Origin: Acheta domesticus
Taxonomy: Eukaryota > Arthropoda > Insecta > Orthoptera > Gryllidae
Reading direction: 5' to 3'
Assembly (NCBI GenBank): GCA_031308135.1
Contig: JAHLJT010003656.1
Coordinates: forward strand, 54,492,827 to 54,556,826
DNA: 64,000 bases
The notes beneath the pieces were generated by a model. It saw nothing but the letters and a program-made list of their open reading frames with translations. It had not been told where the DNA came from and did not search any database. Each line of letters starts with the position of its first letter. The first letter of the stretch is position 1. The position numbers and the translations under genes were made by a program. Shown here one piece after another: positions 34,332-46,500 of this stretch.

Positions 34332-35015
34332 TAAAACATCAATTGTGTTTGTTAATTGTATCATTAAATTTATTATAATTTCTTTCTCCTTGTGGTATGT
34401 TTTATTTATTCACTAAAAGTTGTCATATGTAAATAAAAGTTTATAGGAAAAGGGAATTCAGAAGGGCCTAGAAATGTAATTAGTTCTCTCTCTTGTGTTT
34501 GGCTGCGCACACCTATGCTAACTGTAGAAACAATTATAAAAACCTTAATTACTACAGTAAACATGCCAGCAGAATAGGATTAAAAGTGAAGTCTTCGTTA
34601 AAATTTCCCCACGTTGTAGTAGCAGACCCCGAGTCGGACCCCCCTCATCTGACTTCATTCTGAGCACCATAGCTACCTTCCTTCTTGCTCTCTCTTCCTT
34701 CTTACTGCATCGCAAGCAAATCATAAAAGCCCTCTCCCAAGACGCTATTTGAAAAAAAAACGAAGCTTTCTCCGAGCGGAAAAGAAGACATTTCTACGTT
34801 CAATAAATCATGCTGAATCAGCGAATGCCAATAGCAAAAAAAAAAAAATACACATTCTGAGAATAATATTAATACATGGTTGAAAATGAGATATTATATT
34901 TTATTCGTTTTAAATTTCACGTGGCAAGCGGCTGGTACACGCGCATTTGATTTCCGAGAAAAGGACATGTTCCAATCGCAACGACACGTGGTCTGTCCTA
35001 TGCACCAGATGCTTG
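34332..35015. other. AT-rich, no gene seen
   Basis: A (A)12 run is at about 34838-34849. No coding signal. Confidence 0.5.
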
Positions 35016-35155
35016 GCGGCCGCGGCTGCAACTGCAACTGGATGACGTCAGCCTCGTCAGGTGCAGGAATCCATTCGCCCAGCCCCCTCCGCCGGCGCCT
35101 CGCCGTGCACTCGCCACGCCACGCAACGCAACGCGCGGCCGAGTCACATCCTCTA
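35016..35155. other. Small GC-rich island with a CRE palindrome
   Basis: It contains the perfect CREB/ATF-type palindrome TGACGTCA (35043-35050) and tandem CCACGC/AACGC motifs. It may be a regulatory island; no transcript start is evident. Confidence 0.35.
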
Positions 35156-35579
35156 TCCATTGGGGCAATTCCAAAAAGCTTAACGCACAAGATTCGGAAG
35201 AAATAAACCACACTAGGACCAGTCTAAAAATACGTTCGCTTTTGGAGGGGGATGGAATTGCGACAACTTTCATGAAACTGAACAAGGGGAGGAAGAGGTT
35301 TGTTGAAAAATGTAAAAAATATAAAAAAATGTTTATCGAAATCCGAAATGTTTATCGAAATTTCAATTAACATAAAATTCTCACAATACATTATTAACAT
35401 AAAATATAAACTAATGTTAAAATTAATCAAATGTATTTCAAACAAGGACTATTTAAAGTTTTATTTAAATATACATAGCACTTCGTTCAATTTTGAAAAA
35501 CTAATTTGGAAAAACCCGAAGTTCAAAAATTGAGCAATCATCTCAGGAGGCGGGGTGTTTGTGTTTTGTTAAGAAGAAA

Positions 35580-36475
35580 AAAATGCAAAATTATTGATGT
35601 ATAAATATCGATATAAAGCCAATATTTTTTCAACATCGATGTTCTGTGCACCACCTCGTACTTTTTCGATGTTTTGTTTGTGAATGAAAAATTTCCATAA
35701 TCACAAAGAGTTACAATTTTTGTTTGTTTGTGTAATAGTTAAAATATGACTGATGTGCCATTGTCAGTTGTGTGTACGAACCAAACTGCTGTTTGTGCTA
35801 ACTTCATCATGAATCCGTTGTTCTTGTTTTTTTTTAATTTTGTTTTCTGTTAAATTATTGTAAATCAGTAAACACAGCCACTGTGAAATTAAATTTTGTT
35901 GGGCCCAAAAGTGATGTCAGATGTTATTAAACCATCTTTAAAACATCGATAGTTGTGGATTGATGCATGTTTTTTGCTCGGGACATGATCCCTTGGATGG
36001 TGAGATCCAGCGCCAACCTACCGTCGGCTAGAGTAGTTTCCCCAACCAGGTATCTCCCTCCAGCGGGCATCGCCCCAGCCGGGACAAGCTCTAAGCTCCC
36101 GACCGGTCTCCCGGCATGTGCGGCAGTGTAGAGCATGTAAGTAAGGATAAGGGAAGGACAAGGAAAGATCGCGCGCGGACCACGTCCCGTTGATTAGGGT
36201 ACCGCCCAGGCATTCGCCTGATATTGACTGGAGAAACCACAGAATACTACCGATCAGAGCAGTCGGTCGCTCGAATTCTCCTCCAGACAGCGACATAACT
36301 CGACCTAAGTAGCAGTGTGGAAAATCCTGCCACCGTCGGGAGTGGAACCTAAGAACCTCCCGGTCAGAGGCACTGCAGTGGCTTCCGTTGATGCCCTGAG
36401 CCACCTCTCCCGGTTTTTCGGTAAATGTATTACTACCATGAATGTTTTGTTATCGATGTCCGCATCACTAACGTG
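35580..36475. mobile_element. CATCGATG-rich hAT-like element, interrupted by a SINE
   Basis: Both sides of the SINE at 35963-36413 carry CATCGATG/ATCGATA motifs (35610-35670, 35945; 36449-36458). The right side ends ATCGATGTCCGCATCACTAA. Its reverse complement, TTAGTGATGCGGACATCGAT, matches the right end of the element at 49978-50952 (CAGTGGGGATGAGACATCGA). A hAT-like non-autonomous family is the best guess. The left end is not defined. Confidence 0.4.
35963..36413 (-). mobile_element. SINE, 3'-truncated copy
   Basis: Minus sense from 36413: CCGGGAGAGGTGGCTCAGGG (A-box TGGCTCAGGGC), a B-box-like GGTTCCACTCC, then the common body. The last 80 or so bases, including the (AATC) tail, are missing. 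Confidence 0.85.
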
Positions 36476-36479
36476 CCTG

Positions 36480-36620
36480 CGCTGTCCTCGGCGCGCAGTG
36501 CGCATGCGCGCCCGGAGAGGCCTAATGAGGCTAACGAAGGCAACTGGCGCTTGCGGTGCGAGGGCGGGGAGGCGCAGCCCGCGCCACGGCGCGACGCCCA
36601 CCGACGGAGCGCCTGCGCGC
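36480..36620. other. Small GC/CpG-rich patch
   Basis: GC-rich with TGCGCATGCGCGC palindrome-like sequence near 36498-36510. No clear exon. Confidence 0.35.
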
Positions 36621-38815
36621 AGTTCACATTGGAAGACTTCCGAAGAACGGGGAATGGCGCTGAAATGTATGCACAGAATTGATTGTACATGATCGGATTC
36701 GGGTTCGGGACAGTGTTGTGATGGAATTTTCTTCCAAATCTTAGTTTATACATCTGTTCCTAATCACTACATCCTTCCTTTGGGTCTCATTATGAAATTA
36801 GATTTTAATAATAATTTTTCTCATTGAAATTCATATATATTTTCAAATGATACATCGTAAGAGTCCGGTATTCCTTAGAGATACTTCTTTCACTTCTGTT
36901 TTCCTCATTTCTTTTCAGCAGGTAAAAATTACTTCTACGCTTGGTTGTTCATTGCTAGATCACATCTTTCTCGTTTTTATTACGTATCTAAAAAAAGTCT
37001 TACAAAAATTGCGCAAAGTCTTACAAAATCTCTATTTCCATCCATTAACAAACATTCTATTACATCAAATTATCTCTACTACGACAAGAAAAGAGTGATA
37101 TGTAGGTATAACATTAACAATTCTCTCTTTTCTATAGACAGTGAATGTATGCAAAATATTGTGTTATGATAGAAAATTCGTACCCTTTAATGTTTCTACT
37201 GCAAATGAAGCTTGAAAGTGTGGTTCCAATCGTAGAAGATTCCTTCGGAATAAGCGACAACGCAAACGCCCAGGGCTATGACGTCAGAAACATTAAGCGC
37301 GTGAGTAGAAAGCCAAGTGCATGCGACCTGACGCCTCTTCGGGAAAGCTAATAAGCTTGGCTACCGAACGACGCAATTAAGCTGTCTTCTTTTGTAGGCG
37401 TCGTAGATTACAAAAAATTCAAAACATTGGCCTCAAAACATTTATAAAATTTCTATATTTCAAGTGGGATTTGTGTATAGTTGTGACATTTCACCACTGA
37501 CCAGTAATGAGTGTCAAGTTCAGCCATCGAACGTTGCAGATACTGCAGATCTGTCACTAATTTTCCTTATTTTCGAGGCTTTCTTTCGGAGAAGTGTCGT
37601 AAGAACCAATACACTACGATTGCTTGAAAATGCCTGATCACTTTGCTTGAGGTATTGGGAAGTGTGTTCCCTATATCTTTGATTTCAGAAGTGGTGTAGT
37701 AATAAACATAATTACTTGTTCTTGAAGTTTGTTAATAACAACCCTGCTATCCAATACTTTCTTACATGATACATTGGATTTCGGAATAGCGAAATCCTGT
37801 TGAACCTGGAAAAGAAGTTTGTAAATTCATGGAGGTCGGTTTTGTTAGAAGGCAGATATTTTGAATTAAATAATGATTATAATTCCATGAATCCCGTGAT
37901 TTAGAAAGGTTGGAAAGTCGGAGAACGGAGGGACAACTTCTCAGAGCTCTGGTTGAGTCGATGCTCTGAAGAGAACTGAGTCACGGCGAGAGTTGATTGT
38001 ACTCGGCCGCAGGATGCCAACTGTAACACTGCATGCGGCATGCACTGCCACGCAGGTACGAATTTACAATTTTAAATTATTGTGCGCATCAAAACCGGCA
38101 TTCTCAGGGTCTACTGACCAAGCAAGTAAATTGAGGCAAAAAACCTCGCAGCGCCTCCAGTGAGCTCCCACGTGTGTGCGCGCAGGACGCGTCACAGAAA
38201 GGAGGCGGCAGCTGAGTCACGCGCAGAAGCAAAGAAATTGGTTCATGCGGCTGAGACAGGCGGGAGAGCACATCCGCCGCACAAATGTTCTCATTTGTAT
38301 GTGATTCATACAGAATCGGAAAAAATGGATACTTGTTTCACAACATAATAAATCGTAAAACCAGAATGTGAATGTAAAATCTGCCCTCCTTTTTTCTTGC
38401 AATTTGTTCACAATTGAGGAATTCGAGTGTAGGGGATAATTTTTGACATTTGGCGAAAGTAAAATTATTGACTTTCCACTTTCTTCTTGTAAATAAGAAG
38501 CATGGGCTCTCTTTACATCTAGTTAGCTTTACAGTCCAAAAATTGAAAATGAAAATACCTTCATGCTTTGTTTCATTAGTTGTGTGCAGCACCTTTCCGT
38601 TATCTATAACGATCATCGCACTTTCGTAAGTAACGTGAAATGTCAACTACCATTGTTTCCGCCCGAACGCCTCAATTGTAATTATGTAAATGTAAAAATT
38701 TAAATAGTTAGACGGAGCAGGTCTTACGGCTTAAGCCTCGCAGAAATGAAGTCATTATTTATTTAACGTAAATCTGGAGCAACATTCTAGTGGAGTAGTT
38801 GCCTTGTTACCACTG
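36621..38815. other. No gene supported
   Basis: Mostly AT-rich. A GC-richer patch at 38155-38280 contains CACGTG (E-box) and TGAGTCA (AP-1-like) strings and an open frame without recognisable content. Confidence 0.45.
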
Positions 38816-39070
38816 TCTCCGCAGCAACTGTCCGGGAGGTCTTTAGGGTTCGAGGATTGGCGATGTCGGATTTCCCACACTTGCTAGCTACACAACGAGG
38901 TCGAAATCAGCCGTTGGCTGGAGGAGGATTCTAGTGGCTGGCGGTTCTGTTTTTCCATGTTCTCTCTTATCAATGCCAGGCGAATGCCAGAGCAGTACCC
39001 TAATAAAAGAGCCACGGGCCCCGTGCAATCTTCTATCCCTCACGTTTGTGTCCTCTTCTCCCCCTACATA
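38816..39070 (+). mobile_element. SINE, 3'-truncated copy
   Basis: Plus-sense SINE: a degraded B-box region (TTTAGGGTTCGAGGATTGGC, 38841-38860), then GGATTCTAGTGGCTGGCGGT (38927-38946), TTTTTCCATGTTCTCTCTTA and CCAGGCGAATGCCAGAGCAG (38977-38996), stopping near the pyrimidine-rich segment. The 3' third is absent. Confidence 0.75.
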
Positions 39071-39762
39071 ACATAGGAGTAGGGGAGTATTCGTTTAGTG
39101 CTTCGTAACGTATTTATTTTTTTTAACATTTGTTGAAATACATCCTTTCTTTGAATCTTATACTAAAATATTAACTAATTGATTTGTTTTAAAAACATAA
39201 ATTGAAGTTATTAGTAGTTGTTACAATAAATGGCAATATTTTTAACAATTGTTTTATTGTATCTGTAAGATTACAAAGAAAATTTTCAAAACTGATCTGT
39301 AGTGTATTTTAGAATCCAATTAAATTGGCGCAGAAAACCCTTGCCCATGCGCCATCCACGACGTGTGCAAGACTAGTCATCACACATTTTCTCGCCTATG
39401 CATCCTTCCTTCACTCAAAATTTGGCCCTCAGTCTTATTGTTAGGTGCAGTTACCATCGCCGAATAATACTGACTTTATCATACATTTGATCACACAAAT
39501 GAAACGAATACATTTTTTTATTGTGCTATAATAATTACAGTGAGATTGAACAGATGATAGAATGAGAAATTGTAGTAAGCATTCTAACAGGTTAAAATTA
39601 ATTATTTATTTTCACTTCTTGCTTTTTACAAGGGGTGGGTGTATTGTGACAAGCGTTACATAATTATTTAAGGGGTTTGAAACACGCATTATAGGTGCGT
39701 TTCAATGGAGAGAGGGGGTATTCAAAATACTAGAAATTTGCCTTATGTAATTTATACACGAC
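39071..39762. other. AT-rich, no gene seen
   Basis: No coding signal or repeat recognised. Confidence 0.5.
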
Positions 39763-39865
39763 CCCTTAGAGCGTGTTCCGGCTGGGCGGTGCCTCACTGG
39801 GGGGAGATACCTGCAGAGGCGCCCTCGCATTCCGACGTGCAGTTCGGCGCCGGATATAAGGTTCC
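39763..39865 (+). mobile_element. SINE internal fragment
   Basis: TTAGAGCGTGTTCCGGCTGG through GGCGGTGCCTCACTGGGGGG and TTCGGCGCCGGAT is the SINE's middle-to-late segment (compare TAGAGCTTGTCCCGGCTGGG in other copies). Neither end is present. Confidence 0.6.
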
Positions 39866-41500
39866 AGCGGGCACAGGCGTACAGCAATCGACGCGCTCAG
39901 AAACACAATCAATCAAAATGCAAAATTAAGATTGTTCATCCCTCGCAAAAGTATGTGTGTGTGTTAAAGAAGCTATCTTTGAGATAAACATTAATACCTA
40001 TTTTATTGGTTTTATAAGTGATACTATTCTTTTAGTGAAAACGGATTAATATTCATCAATACAAATTTGCACGTATTTTGATTGTTATTGACTACCATCA
40101 TGAAAGTATGGCTCGAGTTTAAGTAAATTCTTTAAACAGTGGAGATAAACGTAATTAGACGAAGCTGTTATGGCGTACGTTTCCCTATATTCTGTGCAAT
40201 TTGTAGTTCCCTCTTAGGTCTGAAAGTTCTATGTGAAAATCGGCTACAGTTTTGTTAGTAGTCAAAGTTGGAATATGATACTTCTTAATTTGTATTAATT
40301 TAACTGTGCGTCAATTCAGTACCACGGGAAAACGGGAGAATTGAAGAATAACTGATTCTTTGCTTTACAACATTTTTGCAATGTTTAGCTCTTCAACTGT
40401 ATTCTATGTATTGCGTACTGATACCATTAGTTTTTTGGTTGGTTTTCAAAAACTTGCTTTGTTTGTTGTAAAATCTTTAATAATTCATGTCATAAAGTGG
40501 GTTAAACATAATTTTATTGAAGTAAAAACGCACATAAATGACTACCTTAGACGAAGTAAAAGGCGACGCTCTGGTAAGACCCGACACTTGAAGAGCGTCC
40601 GTAAGTGGAACAGGTCAGTGACCTAGAGTGCGTGCATGAAGCAGAGCCATTTAAGCGGCTTTCCCTCGGGTTGAATCAAGGTAACACTGCCTTTCGGAAC
40701 CCCAACAACAGGCGGCGCTCTCATTGTTGTGTAGGGCGACACAAAGATTCCTCTTGAATGGGTGTTACACAGAGAATGGCGCTTAAGGCTTCAGGGGCCG
40801 CTGCAGACAACACAACTGACCACGCGGCGTAAACGCCTGCTTCCGGGCGTGGGGTCCGTTTAGCATCGGAAATCTGAAGAGATGTACATTGAACAGCAGC
40901 AGAGAAGTGATCCAAATAGGATGGGAATACAGGGGGAGGGGGTATTTTCACCTTCTGACATGAAAAATCGACCAGGTTGACCATAACTAACCTGCTTTGA
41001 TATCATTGCAATGTTTTAATAATTAAAACACACTGTAGTTCAAAACTACAGTATTTGACGACATGAAAAAAGCATAAAATGAACCGCGGATAATTAACCT
41101 TATCACAACAAATTAGGCACCAGTCGATGTGTTGGGATGATGTAGATTCAGAATGGAGCATTCTAATTCTTCAATCCTTGAATCCCGAGGAAATGCAGAC
41201 CTTCGAAAAATCAAAACATCTACGTATTTTTGGCACTCAAATCCTGCAAGTTCTAACTAATTCACGAAATATAAACATTAAAAATGTATTGTAAAAGTAT
41301 AAATTTGAAGAACTCTTTAGGATTCGTAAATCTATAACGATTTACTCTAATTTATCATGATAATAATTTTGAACATTAATGAATCAAATTTTAGAAAGTA
41401 AAGTTTTCAAAAACGTTGTATTAAACTAATAATTATGATTGTCAAAAAGGACGATGATAACGGTCGCCTAAATGAATCTTTCAGATTCGAGAGCGAATTC
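39866..41500. other. No gene supported
   Basis: AT-rich with a GC-richer patch at 40690-40870. No exon recognised. Confidence 0.45.
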
Positions 41501-41546
41501 TTTTTCTTCTTTTTTTCTTTCTTTTTTTCTTTTTCTTTTTTAATAT
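41501..41546. repeat. Pyrimidine (T/C) tract
   Basis: TTTTTC-type repeats on the + strand. Confidence 0.8.
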
Positions 41547-41679
41547 ACCAATTTTAAATTCTGACAAAGAGAGCGAGTAGGAGTTACAGCTGTAAGGAGT
41601 GAAGTGTTCCCGAGCGTTTTTGTGTCGACGCGTGCAAGGTGTCGCTAGCGATTGTTCGTTTTCGAAACACTGCAACATC

Positions 41680-41960
41680 CGCCGCGCGCGTGCGCACTGC
41701 TGCATTCCCGTCGCGTGAGCAATGCGCCGGCGCAGCGCTGCGCGCGCACAAACGGCGGACGGCTCGTAAACAGCTGACGTGCGCCTGGCGCGGCGCCACG
41801 CCTTCCGCGAGCCGCAGGTGGACGCCGCCGCTGCCGCCGATGTCCTGCGCCCGGCGGCGTTGGGCGCATACCTTCCGCGCTCAACGACTCGTCCTTGTTT
41901 GGACTCCCTTGCGCCGGAGGCCACGAGCCTTCCGCAACTTGCATTGAGCAGATGATCTCG
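41680..41960. other. CpG island, possible promoter or exon
   Basis: Strongly CpG-rich. One + frame from about 41770 to TGA 41949-41951 reads VRLARRHAFREPQVDAAAAA then DVLRPAALGAYLPRS, which looks more protein-like than neighbouring frames. There is no initiating ATG and its possible acceptor (AACAG at about 41770) is weak. Not assigned. Confidence 0.35.
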
Positions 41961-43029
41961 TGAGAGAGAGGATCCAGACAGCATGTCGGAGCGGGGCAGG
42001 GGGGCCTCAGTTGCGCCCCTCCGCACAATACTTTAATTTTTTTTAATTATTAGCTTGAAATAAAAAAAATGTGCGTATATATTCATAATAGGGATACTGC
42101 TTTGGGCGTGATAAGATCTATATATGGACATCTTTAAGAAATCGAAAAAAAATATATAATAAATTTGGCTTTATGAGCGGCATGGCCCCTGGTCCCCCTC
42201 GGATCTGCCGCGAATCTCGTGCCCTAATGGCTAACGCCTGCGCTTTTTATGGCTGGTGCTCAAGTACGATCAACCATCCTAAATGAAATTTGTAGACAAC
42301 AAGGCGAGCTCTCCGCAGGCTTCTTCGGAGTTGTTCCGTTCCCCTGCCCCTCGCGCCACCACTTCGACAACAATCACATCCCTTAATCTCGCTCATTAGA
42401 TTAACAGTCATGGATCCCAATCACTTCAGCAGTTGATGGGTCCCTAAAACTCCATAATTAAATAAATAATGTGCATCGAAGGAAAGTCCGCAGTAGCGTA
42501 CGTTGTTGAGAGTTCCGATCTGAAAATTTGCAGAACGGGTGAATCCCAAATGTCTGGATTTTGTGGTCCCCAGCTAAGTAGCTCAGCCGGACGATGCCAC
42601 TGTCAGAATGAGATTGTTATAGGCCAGCTGTTGTGTGACCTATTTCTTCCGTGGTTTACTTTGGTCCCTTCCAGGCGGATGCCGAGAAAAAAGAGCACGC
42701 GCGTTGCCATCCATAGGGTCCGGCAAATGGGACTCCCTCATCCACACACGCACCTGTCCTATAATCTAGAAAGACTCCGGGTCATGATGTCAGCGCTCGT
42801 TATTTAGTTGCAATGGAGTCGAGCTTATTGTTAAACGTTATATTGGCTATATGTCAATCAGGCAAGTGTTCTCCTAAAAACGACTGGTAACACTTTTTTT
42901 TTCAGTAATTAATTGTGGAAGATGAACATTCTGACACAATTTTTACTTGTTTCTCGTTCGGCGGCAATTGGGCTGAACTGGTGAAGCTGATTTTACTCTC
43001 GAGGTTTTAGGAAACCTCCCGCAGCCCGG
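41961..43029. other. No gene supported
   Basis: No recognised protein or repeat. The + frame at 42469-42807 is unremarkable. Confidence 0.45.
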
Positions 43030-43500
43030 CTGGTGCAGCCCCACGTGATGCATGCGGGCACCTTGCGTTGCGACGAGGCCATCGTGTTACCCCGCACCCG
43101 CCCCTGCTCCAGCGCAGCCCAGCTCCCTCCCGCGTCTCCCCGCAACCCGTCCCGCTCCCTGCGACCCGTACCACCCCGCCCTCCCCACCCGCGCCCCGCC
43201 CCACCCCGCTTCACCCAGATTCACCCCGCCCCGCTCGCGCCACTCCCCGCCCGCGCCCCTCCCCGCCCACGCCCTGCTCCCGCCCGCGCCCCTCCCGCAC
43301 CCCTCCCGCGCCCCTCCCGCGCCCCTCCCGTACCCCTCCCGAGCCCCGCTCCGCCCCGCCCGCCCACGCCTCGCTCCCGCCTGTGCCCCGTCCGCGCCCC
43401 AACCGCGCCCCGCTCGTGCCCCGCTCCCACCCCGTCCACCCACCGTCCCGCCCACGCCCCGCTCCCACCTGCGCCCGCGTCATGCCCGTGCGGAGGTCGG
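43030..43500. repeat. C-rich GC island with an 11-bp minisatellite core
   Basis: At about 43286-43350 the unit CGCGCCCCTCC repeats with small changes. The wider block is CCCCGC/CCCGCC-rich. Frames up to about 216 codons across it arise from low complexity. It resembles G-quadruplex-forming DNA on the minus strand. Confidence 0.7.
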
Positions 43501-46500
43501 CGTCCTCGCTTCTAGAAGCGTCGACCCTCTACACGGCCGCTGACAAAGAACCTGCGGGTGCCTGCGCGGGGCAATCCTTAACTCGTGCAATGCTTTTACC
43601 TGGCGTATCTGGTGCAATGGGATTTATGAGGTCCCCGAAGTTTGGGCAACATTTTTTGCATTTGCGTACCGAAAAACTTTTAACAATGGAAACTTACAAA
43701 ATCTATTTGTACGTCTAAAATTGTTGGTAATCTATTATTTATTATCTAGATCAATATCACCATTATCAATTACTGCAATGTATGCACCATTTACGGGATC
43801 ATTCAACTTTTCGAAATTCTTTTCATTTCCAGTAACGGATTTTGACGAGCCGTCTTCATGAGGAAAACAACCATATCTACCGGTCGTTGAATTCAATTAA
43901 AATTATGTTTCCTAACACACCTGGAATTCGCACACACACTACACACACATACTGATCTTGTGCATGGCACAATTGGCATCTAAAAGGTCTGAGAAACTTG
44001 TAGTCCACCAATAACCAAGACCAACAACACGAATGCTTATGGTACGAAACGTCTGTGAGACCCTTCCGGAAATACCGGCTGTCATTTGGTAGCCATGATG
44101 TGAGCCTCTGATATGCCACTTCCTGTGGACAAACATTCAACTTAAGGTAGCCAAAATAGATCATTCCATTTTCGAAGAAAACTCGAGTTCTGCGGAAGAA
44201 AATAATCATGAGGGTCTGTAGTCCACATCATATCAGTTAATGGCCTGTGAATTCCCGGTTCAGACCAGCGCGGTTTATTGTCCTGACTAAAACAATTGAG
44301 CAGCGCCAGAAACAACATCGCTCCACGAAATGTATTCTTCCGCTAGCCAGATGAGCTGCAGTGCTCGCGGTGCTCGTGCTTCTAAGTTTAGTGGGCAAGT
44401 TAAAGATTAGGAAAAGTGTTAGCAAGTAATTTACTAGATTTCCGATATCGCCACTTCCAGGAATGGATTGATGCAAACCATGTCGAAAAGCATCTGGCAA
44501 TATTAAAATGAATTATTTTACAGAGAAATGAAAGGTGAAGTCGAACGGGTAACCCACAGTCACCGAATACGAAAAGAGATGGCGCTATTCACTTTTATAA
44601 ACTTTTCAATTAAATTCGTATAAAATACTAACTTTAATCAAAGAATAATTCATGTAAAGAAAATTTATTTAAATAGTATTTTTCTGATGCACTTTTCTTG
44701 AATGCTAGAAACGTAGATAACTTATTTTCATGCGAACATCCTTCTTTTGCTCATTCACCACTCCAGTTTAACATGGCGTGACAAATCAATAGATCACATG
44801 ACCTAAACCTATCGTACACAACAAATACGGTCCAAATGGGCCCGTTTTCGACAGAAAACGTTCGGCCGGAGTTGGACTATGACGACCGAATATTTCGAAC
44901 ACCCACCAGAGTACATGCCCTCGCGCATTGCATCCGAAAAGTGGGGAACAAGGCTGAAAATCCACGTTGGCAGAACAATCATTTGGACTTGACTTGTTCG
45001 TCTCAATAGAGTCATTCAACATTCTCCTGAAAACCTATTTTGTTTGTTTATGAACGGGAAGCCCCATGGGAGACCTCCGATTCAAGCGACCACAACTGGC
45101 GCATTAGCAGGAAATTCAACTAAAAATTGTAATAAACATTTGAATGTCGTTTAAATCTTTCGTAGCATTTATGATGTCTTTTATAAATGCACCTATTTCA
45201 ATTATTCGAATAGGTGCTCGGTAATTCTTCTCAAGAATAAAATTACAGATGTACGTGGAGCAGAGCGTGATGTAGAGTTGTTAGTTTCTGCCAAACCATC
45301 CTAACATCTCTAATACAATTCGAATATGGAGGTACTATATGCAATGTATCGAACGTACATCATATATCCAATATCGCTTTTAATGTTTGATTTCATTGCG
45401 TGTTGCCTATAATTTGAAGATGAATGTGGAGTGCATTCGAATGCAAAGTGACCGTGCAGTGAGTAATGTTCGCCTGAATTAATCGGTTGAATTCGCCCAA
45501 ATTTTTGTTAGGTCGAACACTGAATCTTTCTGACCTTACCCTAAACGAACGAAAGCTAGTGAACGATTCTAAATGAATTCGTTCGGATAATGTGCACGTA
45601 TTAGAGTACCTTGAAAGATCGGAAGTCGTTAGCTTGCGTTAAGGTAATCGAGGTGTATATGTTCGTTTGTTGTTGTTTTTTTTTTTTTGCTTTTGAAGGA
45701 TAACATGTAGTCTTGTCAAATGAATGTAATTTTGCGAAAGGTTTTTCTCGGGCGCATTACAACCACTTTCATTGTGGTGGGGAGAGTTCGTCTTTGTTTC
45801 AATGTGAACCACGTGGTAGCGTTCGCGTACCCACGAACATACTTCTTATTCTTGCGCGCTTATGGACTTCAAGCAACATTTTACCGAACGCCGAAAAAAC
45901 TCTGTCGGAAAGGCTGAACACATTGGCCTTCGTTCTCTTCACTGCGTTCGCAGCTTTAACGTGCGTCTGATAATCATCTGCACAAACAGCCCTCTTGCAA
46001 TAAGCCGTTAGTCTATCACGGGCTTATTCGCTGGTACACAAAATTAGTCAGTTCTCCAGAATTGTATTCTACAGCAACGTTTGAACAAGGGTATTTTCAA
46101 AATCCCGTCCGTACGGCTACTGGGAACTTCTATTCATTCGAAGCAATTTGGAGAACAGTTATTACATTCCGCTTTCTTGGGAATCTTCGTGTTCTACGAA
46201 AAGGAGTTTTCAAGCTAACAATAGAAAGTTGTGCTTTAAATGTACGCCATACTTTGCCAACTTTCCACAATAATTTTGTGAAAAATATTTTGTAGTAAGT
46301 TGAACAATCAGATTGAAGAACGTTTTTTGCAATATATAACTGTATTCCTGTTATCACAATGAAGAGAGGCACAGACAGAATACCAACACATAAATTAAAT
46401 GAACCTTAAATTATATAATAATGCTGGCTTCCCTTCTTTCTATACGATATTTTTGTATACACTGTGCATTTACTGCTAACGTCCTTTTCATAATATTGAC

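Noticed and set aside
41481..42026. 181-codon - frame
   Set aside because: It spans a pyrimidine tract (poly-Lys/Arg end) and a CpG island, and has no coherent protein character.
43068..43718. 216-codon Pro/Arg-rich + frame and its overlapping partners on both strands
   Set aside because: Several frames on both strands are open at once because of the C-rich minisatellite; this is composition, not coding.
45800..45965. Minus-strand exon
   Set aside because: It is open and protein-like but without start, splice sites I trust or any recognised family.
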